Source: Anaerotignum sp. MB30-C6 (GTDB lineage Bacteria > Bacillota > Clostridia > Lachnospirales > Anaerotignaceae). Taken from it: a stretch of 64,000 nt of DNA. A program made the translations under genes and the position numbers. Every line of letters starts with the position of its first letter. Within the stretch, counting starts at the first letter, position 1. Below are positions 24,829-31,726 of this stretch, in pieces. Location: assembly GCF_030908465.1 (NCBI RefSeq), contig NZ_CP133078.1, positions 1,612,001 to 1,676,000 of the forward strand, written 5' to 3'. The notes under the pieces are model-generated. The model saw only the letters and a list, made by a program, of their open reading frames with translations. It did no database searches and was not told the DNA's origin.

Positions 24829-26396
24829 TGTCTGACAACGATCTAGTTGTTCAAATGAAGGGAATCACCAAAGTTTATCCAAACGGCATTGCCGCAAACC
24901 AAGGGGTCGACTTCAATGTAAAGCGTGGTGAAATTCATGCGCTTATGGGTGAAAACGGTGCCGGCAAATCTACATTAATGAAGATGCTTTTCGGATTGGA
25001 GCAACCGACGGAAGGTGAAATCATAATTAATGGAGAAAAAGTTTCACTTTCATCGCCAACAATTGCCATTTCTAAAGGAATTGGTATGGTTCATCAGCAT
25101 TTTATGCTGGTACCTAGCTTAACTGTTGCCGAAAATATGGTATTGGGTATGGAGCCCAAGCAAGGGAATAAGCTGTTTATCAACTACAAAAAAGCCGTGG
25201 AAATTACAGAAGAATATTCAAAAAAGTATAACCTTTATGTTGATCCTCATGCAAAAGTGAGAGATATTCCTGTTGGCATGAAACAAAAAGTTGAAATTTT
25301 AAAAGCTTTGGTACGTGGTGCTAGAATCCTTATTTTGGATGAACCAACTGCAGTACTTACAACCCAAGAAACAGAGGAATTGTTTAAAGAGTTAATTCAT
25401 CTTAAAGAACAGGGGTACACCTTGATCTTTATTTCTCATAAACTCAATGAAATCAAGCAAATTACTGATAGACTTACAATCTTGCGTGGTGGTAAGTTTA
25501 TGGGTGTACATGAAACTGCGGAAATTTCTAAAGAGGAAATTTCTCATTTGATGGTAGGACGTGATGTGGTTCTTTCTGTTGAAAAAGAACAAGCTCAACC
25601 TACTGATGTTGTTCTCAGAGTGCGAGACTTAGAATACACCAATGAATGGAACAAGAAAATGTTAGATAAGATTTCTTTTGATGTACGCAAAGGTGAAATT
25701 TTAGGCATCGCTGGTGTTGAAGGGAATGGTCAGCGTGAATTGGTTGAAATGCTTTTCAATTTAAACGTGCCAGACAACGGTTCTGCGAAGGTTAACGGCA
25801 AAAATGTTTTAGGACGTCCTCAAAGAGAAATTCGTGACATGGGAGTATCATTAATTCCTGAAGATAGAATGACCTTTGGTATTGCTGGTGCAGGGACAAT
25901 CGAAGAAAACTTAATGAGTGATCGTGCCGCAAACAAGAAATATAATAACGGGCCTTTGTTCAACTTAAAGGCAATGCACGAAGATAGTGATCAGCTCATT
26001 AAAGACTATAATGTTCTTTGTAAATCACGGAAACAGCAAGTTGGAATGCTTTCCGGCGGTAACATTCAAAAGGTTGTTGTTGCCAGAGAGTTTTCCAGTG
26101 ATCCAATTTTGATTATTGCCGATCAGCCTACCCGTGGTATTGACGTGAGTGCCATTGAATTTATTCATAAAAAACTCGTTCAGCTTAGCCGTGAAGGTGC
26201 TGCGGTTCTCTTAGTTTCTGCAGACCTGAATGAGGTAATGGAACTTTCTGATAGCTTAATTATTATGAATAACGGTAGAATCGCCGCTTACTTTGAAGAT
26301 ACTTCTGTTTTAAACGACACCATTATGGGTGAATATATGTTAGGATTGAAACAGCAAAGTGATGAAGAGATAAGGGGGGTTTTACATGGAGAATAA
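24828..26396 (+). CDS. Nucleoside ABC transporter, double ATP-binding protein
   Basis: 522-residue cytoplasmic ATPase with two tandem ABC domains, as in the sugar/nucleoside (RbsA/NupO-like) class. Domain 1: GENGAGKST and LDEPTAVL, without a standard LSGGQ (PVGMKQKVEI instead). Domain 2: GVEGNGQREL in the Walker A region (degenerate), signature LSGGNIQK and ADQPTRGID. This mix is usual for the family. GAGGAGGGG precedes the ATG, which overlaps the possible leader peptide. It overlaps the first permease gene by 11 nt. Confidence 0.95.
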   Translation: MSDNDLVVQMKGITKVYPNGIAANQGVDFNVKRGEIHALMGENGAGKSTLMKMLFGLEQPTEGEIIINGEKVSLSSPTIAISKGIGMVHQHFMLVPSLTVAENMVLGMEPKQGNKLFINYKKAVEITEEYSKKYNLYVDPHAKVRDIPVGMKQKVEILKALVRGARILILDEPTAVLTTQETEELFKELIHLKEQGYTLIFISHKLNEIKQITDRLTILRGGKFMGVHETAEISKEEISHLMVGRDVVLSVEKEQAQPTDVVLRVRDLEYTNEWNKKMLDKISFDVRKGEILGIAGVEGNGQRELVEMLFNLNVPDNGSAKVNGKNVLGRPQREIRDMGVSLIPEDRMTFGIAGAGTIEENLMSDRAANKKYNNGPLFNLKAMHEDSDQLIKDYNVLCKSRKQQVGMLSGGNIQKVVVAREFSSDPILIIADQPTRGIDVSAIEFIHKKLVQLSREGAAVLLVSADLNEVMELSDSLIIMNNGRIAAYFEDTSVLNDTIMGEYMLGLKQQSDEEIRGVLHGE

Positions 26397-27498
26397 GCGT
26401 CAAAATATGTTCGAAATTTTCCGTGGATTCATTGCCATCGCCATTGCAATTCTTGTAGCCTTTATTCTGATTGTAATTTGTGCAGATGACCCCGGAAAAG
26501 CTTTAGAGTGTTTACTCATTAGACCTATTATTAGTAACGGTGCACTAAATGTAAAGTCTATCTTTACAATTTTGGCCCGTATGACACCGATTATTTTTAC
26601 CGGTTTAGCAGTTTGCGTTATGTTCTCTGCCAACCAATTCAACTTAGGGGGCGAAGGTGCCGTTATGTTAGGTGGCTTTATCGCTGCTCTCATTGCGATT
26701 TACCTTCCCATGGCTACTGGAGTTCATGCTTTGGTTGCTATTTTGGCAGGTACAATCGTTGGTGGTTTGGTTATGATTGTTCCTGCAGTTATAAAAGTAA
26801 AGCTTAAAGCAAGTGAAATGGTTTGCTCCTTGATGATGAACTACGTTATCATGTTTACAATCCTTCACTTCTTAAATAATGTATTCCCCGATAGAAGTAA
26901 GGGCGCAACGCAAACTTACCCATTCCTGGAAACTGCTCTAATTCCCAAAATGGTTCCCAATACTGAGTTGGCTTGGGGCTTTGTTGCCGCTATCATCGCA
27001 ACAATTTTAGTAGCATTCTTTATGTATCGTACCCGTTGGGGTTATTCCATCCGTATGATTGGTATTAATGAATCCTTCTCTAAATACTCCGGTATGAAAG
27101 TTGGCGGAATTATCATTCTTTCTCAAGTTATCGGTGGTATGCTTGCAGGTATGGGCGGTGCTATCGAAATGTTGGGCAGGTATAACACCTTCCTTTGGAA
27201 GGATTTGCCTGGTTATGGCTGGACAGGTATTACCGTTGCAATCTTAGCAAAGAATAACCCCGTTATGATTCCACTTGCGGCTTTGTTTATTTCTTATTTG
27301 AATAGAGGTTGCGAATTAATGTCTATTTACGCTGGGGTTCCCGCAGAAATGATAGATATTATTCAGGCTGTTATCTTCTTGTTCTTCGCAGCTGAACACT
27401 TCTTATCTGGTACACGTCAAAAAATCGTTGTTAAGGATGCAAAAGAAGAGATGCAGAAAAAAGAACTGGCAACTGCTGGAGAAGGGGGTAATGCGTAA
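26386..27498 (+). CDS. Nucleoside ABC transporter permease 1
   Basis: 370-residue inner-membrane permease with about ten hydrophobic segments, BPD_transp_2 family (NupP-like). The segments ANQFNLGGEGAVMLGGF and SEMVCSLMMNYV are characteristic of the BMP-linked permeases. It pairs with the next gene to form a heterodimeric channel. The GGGGGG ribosome site lies inside the end of the ATPase gene. The C-terminus ends in a hydrophilic tail after about residue 345. Confidence 0.93.
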   Translation: MENKRQNMFEIFRGFIAIAIAILVAFILIVICADDPGKALECLLIRPIISNGALNVKSIFTILARMTPIIFTGLAVCVMFSANQFNLGGEGAVMLGGFIAALIAIYLPMATGVHALVAILAGTIVGGLVMIVPAVIKVKLKASEMVCSLMMNYVIMFTILHFLNNVFPDRSKGATQTYPFLETALIPKMVPNTELAWGFVAAIIATILVAFFMYRTRWGYSIRMIGINESFSKYSGMKVGGIIILSQVIGGMLAGMGGAIEMLGRYNTFLWKDLPGYGWTGITVAILAKNNPVMIPLAALFISYLNRGCELMSIYAGVPAEMIDIIQAVIFLFFAAEHFLSGTRQKIVVKDAKEEMQKKELATAGEGGNA

Positions 27499-28442
27499 TG
27501 TTTGAACAGTTAATTGACATGATATTCTCAGCTAGTTTTGGCTATTCTATCATTCGTATCACATCCCCAATTTTATTCGCAGCTTTAGCGGCGGTTGTAG
27601 CTGAAAAAGCCGGTGTTGTTAATATCGGTTTGGAAGGTACTATGATGATTTCTGCATTGTTCGGTGTGCTTTTTGCATACTGGACAAACAGCTGGATTAT
27701 CGGTGTTATTGGGGCGACAGCGATTGGTATACTGGTTGCTATGATTATGGCAATCTTCGCCCTTAAACTAAAAACAGACATCATTTTAGCTGGTATTGCC
27801 GTCAACCTTTTAGGTGGCGGTGGCACAGTATTCCTCCTTTACCTATTTACAGGATTAAAGGGTAATACAGCAAGCCTTACTACCCCCAATATGTTAACAC
27901 CAAAGGTTGATATTCCAATCATTCAGAATATCCCTGTTATTGGCCAGATTTTCTCAGGCCACTCCATATTAACCTACGTAGCATTCCTTTTGGTTATTCT
28001 GGTTTGGATTATGTTGTACAAAACAGCAATGGGTCTTAGAATTCGTGCCGTTGGTGAAAATTCCCATGCTGCAGATAGCGTTGGCGTTAGTGTTTTAAGA
28101 ACACAGTATGTTGCCTTGGCAATCTCCGGTGCATTAGCAGGTTTGGGTGGTGCATATATGTCCATGTACTATTCCCAGAGCTGGAATATCGGTATTGTTG
28201 CAGGCCGTGGTTTCATCGCTTTGGCAGCGCAAGCGATGGGCCAAGGTGAGCCAGTGGGGGCAATGCTGTCATCCTTGTTATTCGGCTTTGCAAGTGCTTT
28301 GGGGAATAAAATGGAAGGTATGCAAGGGTTTTCATCCTACTTGGTAGCATCCATTCCTTATGCAGTTACAATTATCGGTCTGGTAATTTATGCAATGAGT
28401 ACCCTTAAGAAAGTCAAACGTTTTAAAGATAACGATAAATAA
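27498..28442 (+). CDS. Nucleoside ABC transporter permease 2
   Basis: 314-residue permease of the BPD_transp_2 family (NupQ-like), with EKAGVVNIGLEGTMM near residue 37, typical for this subunit, and about nine hydrophobic segments. It overlaps permease 1 by one base (TAATG), indicating coupled, equimolar synthesis. A terminator-like hairpin follows before the first hydrolase. Confidence 0.93.
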   Translation: MFEQLIDMIFSASFGYSIIRITSPILFAALAAVVAEKAGVVNIGLEGTMMISALFGVLFAYWTNSWIIGVIGATAIGILVAMIMAIFALKLKTDIILAGIAVNLLGGGGTVFLLYLFTGLKGNTASLTTPNMLTPKVDIPIIQNIPVIGQIFSGHSILTYVAFLLVILVWIMLYKTAMGLRIRAVGENSHAADSVGVSVLRTQYVALAISGALAGLGGAYMSMYYSQSWNIGIVAGRGFIALAAQAMGQGEPVGAMLSSLLFGFASALGNKMEGMQGFSSYLVASIPYAVTIIGLVIYAMSTLKKVKRFKDNDK

Positions 28443-28457
28443 AATATATAGACCTGG

Positions 28458-28493
28458 AAAGTTGGAAGGTTTTTAACCTGCCAACTTTTCTTT
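28458..28493 (+). terminator. Intra-locus hairpin (attenuator-like)
   Basis: AAAGTTGG and CCAACTTT close an inner AGGTT/AACCT stem, followed by TCTTT. It lies 23 bp before the first nucleoside hydrolase and could reduce hydrolase expression relative to the transporter. Confidence 0.6.
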
Positions 28494-28515
28494 AAAAGAT
28501 AAATGGAGGGTTAAA

Positions 28516-29457
28516 ATGAAAAGGATTCCTATTATTTTAGACGGTGATCCGGGGCACGATGATGCCATTGCTTGGGTATTGGCAAATGGAAGCCCTGCTC
28601 TTGATATTCGTGCAGTTACAACTTGCTGTGGCAATCAAACCATTGAAAAAACAACATACAATACACTTCGTATTTGTACATTAATCGATTTGCACGTTCC
28701 TACTGCTAAGGGTAGGGTGCGTCCTTTGATTTCAGATGCGATTATTGCACCAACGGTACATGGAGAATCCGGTTTAGATGGCCCTGACTTGCCTGAGCCA
28801 GATTTTGACGTTGTAGATATGGATGCAGTTACACTAATGGAAAAGGTAATTCGTGAAAGCCATGAGCCCATTACCCTAGTACCTACAGGTCCATTAACAA
28901 ATATTGCGGCGTTGCTGTTAGCACATCCCGAATTGAAGGAAAATATCAAACAGATTTCCTTAATGGGTGGTGGCGTACAGTTTGGTAACTGGACTCCAGC
29001 GGCGGAATTTAATATCTTAGTTGACCCCGAAGCAGCAGATGTTGTATTTAAGTCTGGAATTCCTATTATCATGGCAGGTTTAGATGTAACAGAAAAAGCC
29101 ATGATTTTCCCCGAAGATTTCGAAAGAATTCGTGCATTGGGTAATCATGTTGCGGTAATTGTAGCTGATTGGTTAGAGTTTTTCTATCAGTTCCATAGAG
29201 GCCTGGGCTATGAAGGTGCACCTGTTCACGATGCAGTGGCTGTTGCAGCCCTCATTAAACCAGAAATCATGGAATCCAAAGACTTGTTTGTTGAAGTTGA
29301 AACTACGGGCGATTTCTGTAAAGGGGCGACCATTGCAGATTTTTATAACATATCCGGCAAGGCGCCAAATGCAAAGGTTTTGATGGGAATTGACAGACAG
29401 GCCTTTGTAGATCTTTTGGTTGAAGCAATTAGTGTTTATGGGGAGGTGGCGAAATGA
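28516..29457 (+). CDS. Ribonucleoside hydrolase 1 (IunH/Rih family)
   Basis: Calcium-dependent N-ribohydrolase that splits a nucleoside into free base and ribose. The 313-residue protein has the calcium motif DGDPGHDDAIA near residue 9, the LVPTGPLTNIA and LMGGG segments, AEFNILVDPEA in the ribose site, and the late HDAVAVAAL segment with the conserved His and Asp. Substrate (purine or pyrimidine) cannot be read off the sequence. TGGAGGG precedes the ATG. It overlaps the second hydrolase by 4 nt. Confidence 0.94.
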   Translation: MKRIPIILDGDPGHDDAIAWVLANGSPALDIRAVTTCCGNQTIEKTTYNTLRICTLIDLHVPTAKGRVRPLISDAIIAPTVHGESGLDGPDLPEPDFDVVDMDAVTLMEKVIRESHEPITLVPTGPLTNIAALLLAHPELKENIKQISLMGGGVQFGNWTPAAEFNILVDPEAADVVFKSGIPIIMAGLDVTEKAMIFPEDFERIRALGNHVAVIVADWLEFFYQFHRGLGYEGAPVHDAVAVAALIKPEIMESKDLFVEVETTGDFCKGATIADFYNISGKAPNAKVLMGIDRQAFVDLLVEAISVYGEVAK

Positions 29458-30386
29458 ACCGTTTTCCAGTAATTATCGACTGTGATCCTGGTGTTGACGA
29501 TACAGCGGCATTATTATTGGCAAGCCGCATGGAAGAATTGGATATCCGTGCAATTACAACTGTTGCAGGTAACGTTGGTGTAGATATTACAACAGCAAAC
29601 GCCATAAAGGTGAGACATGCAATGGGCAAGGATATCCCCATTTACAAGGGTGCTGATCGTCCTATGTTCCGCCAGCTTGTAACTGCTGAAGAAGTTCATG
29701 GTAATGATGGCTTCGGTGGGGTAGAATATCCCCATGAAATGACGAATACGGAAATTGGTGAGGAGAAGGCTTGGGATGCAATTTATCGCATTGCAAAAGA
29801 ATCTAACGGTGAGTTAGTTATTATTGCCGTTGGCCCTATGACCAACATTGGTATTGCTTTATCTAAATATAACGATTTACCAAAATATATTAAACGTATT
29901 GTCATTATGGGTGGTGCTGCAATCGGTGGTAATGTTACCCCTTCCGCTGAATTCAACATCTACGTAGATCCCGAATCCGCTGACATGATGTTCTGCTGTG
30001 GCGTCCCTGTATATATGTGTGGCTTAGACGTTACGCTGAAGGCTTATTTGACACCAGAAGAACTGGATGAAATCGGTGCTTTAGGCTCATTCCAAGGGAA
30101 ACTCTTCCGAGATGTAATGCAGGGTGGATTGAAGAAATACTTAGAATGGGGCTTTACAGGTGTTGCTATGCATGATCCTGCGGCTGTTTTGTACGCTGCC
30201 GATGATAGTATTTTCGAAACCCATCACGTTGGTATACGTGTTGAAACAAAGGGCCAATTAACTGCAGGTAAAACAGTTACAGACCTATATAGTGACAAAC
30301 AAATGGAGCATAATGCCTATATTGTTACCGATGTTAATAGAGAAGCTTTTGTTAATAAAGTAAAAAGTTTAATGGCGAAATTTTAA
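29454..30386 (+). CDS. Ribonucleoside hydrolase 2 (IunH/Rih family)
   Basis: Second nucleoside N-ribohydrolase, 310 residues, with DCDPGVDDTAAL near residue 9, VGPMTNIGIAL, IMGGAA, AEFNIYVDPESA and MHDPAAVLYA. It is clearly related to the preceding gene but well diverged, so the pair may cover different nucleosides. It starts at an ATGA overlap with GGGGAGGTGG upstream and ends the locus before a strong terminator. Confidence 0.94.
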   Translation: MNRFPVIIDCDPGVDDTAALLLASRMEELDIRAITTVAGNVGVDITTANAIKVRHAMGKDIPIYKGADRPMFRQLVTAEEVHGNDGFGGVEYPHEMTNTEIGEEKAWDAIYRIAKESNGELVIIAVGPMTNIGIALSKYNDLPKYIKRIVIMGGAAIGGNVTPSAEFNIYVDPESADMMFCCGVPVYMCGLDVTLKAYLTPEELDEIGALGSFQGKLFRDVMQGGLKKYLEWGFTGVAMHDPAAVLYAADDSIFETHHVGIRVETKGQLTAGKTVTDLYSDKQMEHNAYIVTDVNREAFVNKVKSLMAKF

Positions 30387-30390
30387 TCAT

Positions 30391-30427
30391 AAAGCCCTCT
30401 GTCTATTTCAGACAAAGGGCTTTTTCT
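30391..30427 (+). terminator. Terminator of the nucleoside locus
   Basis: AAAGCCCT-N-GTC...GAC-A-AGGGCTTT stem followed by a run of T (TTTTTCTTTT). Confidence 0.88.
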
Positions 30428-30884
30428 TTTCCAAGTTTCAGCCCAAGAAGAAACGCAATAATATATAGTAAATGCTAAACAAGAACATGCGTGATTTATT
30501 TAGAAGCATAAATAAGGCAAAAGAATTAAATAGAGAGCATAAATACATTAGACTTTAGAGAACAATACAATCTCAATTGAAACAGAAAATGATGGAGTCT
30601 GGCTTCAAAAAATCATTCGTTTTATACAATGATTTGTGGTATGAATAGAGAAAGCGGGTACCACTCTTTTTACAAAAAGGATACTCTCAGTTTAATCTAG
30701 TTTGAATTTCCATTGGCGACGAAGGTGAATAGTATTAGCATCTTTGACTTAAGCCTTAAAATGTGGTAATCTAATCCAATCACACCCAAGTATTTTACTC
30801 TGAACCGAGGGAGAGGGGAGAAGAAAGGAAATTTTTTCTATGCCTGCCTTTTTTCAATGAGTGGGGTTGGAGTTTTTCAAAAAT
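30428..30884. other. Gene-free region between the nucleoside locus and rubrerythrin
   Basis: About 450 bp without a coding frame supported by a ribosome site. Its main structure is a T-box-like motif and terminator on the minus strand at 30607-30667. Otherwise it looks like decayed sequence. Confidence 0.6.
30607..30667 (-). promoter_or_regulatory. Possible orphan T-box relic
   Basis: On the minus strand AGAGTGGTACCCGC (30654-30667) closely resembles the T-box core AGGGTGGNACCGCG. It is followed by AAATCATT-N10-AATGATTT with a T tract (30607-30635), a possible terminator. GTGGTA at the core can alternatively pair with TACCAC (30636-30641). No gene follows on that strand and no convincing Stem I was recognised. 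Confidence 0.3.
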
Positions 30885-30917
30885 AAAAAGCGGCTCATTT
30901 TTCAATGAACCGCTTTT
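30885..30917 (-). terminator. Rubrerythrin terminator
   Basis: Minus-strand AAAGCGGTTCATTG...AATGAGCCGCTTTTT, a long stem followed by a T run. Confidence 0.85.
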
Positions 30918-30958
30918 CTATATTCATTTATAACTTCTAATACATATTTTCGAAGGAA

Positions 30959-31501
30959 TTAGCCAAAGTATCTTTTCAACAGACCTTCAAAAGCTTTGCC
31001 GTGTCTAGCTTCGTCACGAGCCATTTCGTGTACTGTATCGTGGATTGCATCCAAGTTAGCAGCTTTTGCACGCTTAGCAAGGTCAGTTTTACCAGCTGTT
31101 GCGCCATTTTCAGCGTCAACACGCAATTCCAAGTTTTTCTTTGTGGAATCTGTTACAACTTCACCCAACAATTCAGCAAATTTTGCAGCGTGTTCTGCTT
31201 CTTCCCAAGCAGCTTTTTCGTAGTACATACCAACTTCAGGGTATCCTTCTCTATGAGCTACTCTAGCCATAGCCAAGTACATACCAACTTCAGTACATTC
31301 GCCTTCGAAGTTTGCTCTTAAATCGCTCATAATATCTTCACTAGCACCCTGTGCAACACCTACAACGTGTTCGGAAGCCCAAGTTCTTTCGCCAACCTGC
31401 TCAATAAACTTATCAGCGCCAACCTTACATACAGGACATACTTCAGGTGCAGAATCACCAACATGAACATAACCACATACGGAACATACAAATTTTTTCA
31501 T
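30959..31501 (-). CDS. rbr: Rubrerythrin (rubredoxin domain first)
   Basis: Peroxide-scavenging diiron protein protecting anaerobes from oxidative stress. The 180-residue protein has a rubredoxin-like Fe(Cys)4 site at the N-terminus (Cys6, Cys9, Cys22, Cys25), then a ferritin-like four-helix domain with ExxH motifs ([19 protein letters not shown]). The domain order is the reverse of classical rubrerythrin and typical of clostridial reverse rubrerythrins that take electrons from NADH via reductase and rubredoxin. AGGAGG precedes the ATG. Monocistronic, with a consensus promoter overlapped by a PerR-like box. Confidence 0.95.
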   Translation of the reverse strand: MKKFVCSVCGYVHVGDSAPEVCPVCKVGADKFIEQVGERTWASEHVVGVAQGASEDIMSDLRANFEGECTEVGMYLAMARVAHREGYPEVGMYYEKAAWEEAEHAAKFAELLGEVVTDSTKKNLELRVDAENGATAGKTDLAKRAKAANLDAIHDTVHEMARDEARHGKAFEGLLKRYFG

Positions 31502-31546
31502 AATTTTCTTCCTCCTAAAATAATATATTGAATAGTTGTTGTTAAC

Positions 31547-31561
31547 TAATAATAATTATAA
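31547..31561 (-). promoter_or_regulatory. PerR-box-like operator of rubrerythrin
   Basis: Minus-strand TTATAATTATTATTA differs at one position from the PerR consensus TTATAATnATTATAA and overlaps the -10 element, a position that would block RNA polymerase. Confidence 0.65.
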
Positions 31562-31583
31562 ATTAGAAATTGATATTTGTCAA
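31555..31583 (-). promoter_or_regulatory. Consensus sigma-A promoter of rubrerythrin
   Basis: Minus strand: TTGACA, 17-bp spacer, TATAAT, a perfect match to consensus, as seen for strong but repressed genes. Confidence 0.9.
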
Positions 31584-31726
31584 CATCTTTTTCTAAAAAA
31601 ACAAAATAAATAGTTTTTCTGCAAAACATGTGGTAAACTATAGACCAAACTCATAATTATATTCTTTTTAAAAGAGAATTTTTGTTTATACTATGAAAGT
31701 AAAAGTGATTATAGGAGGTAACATTA

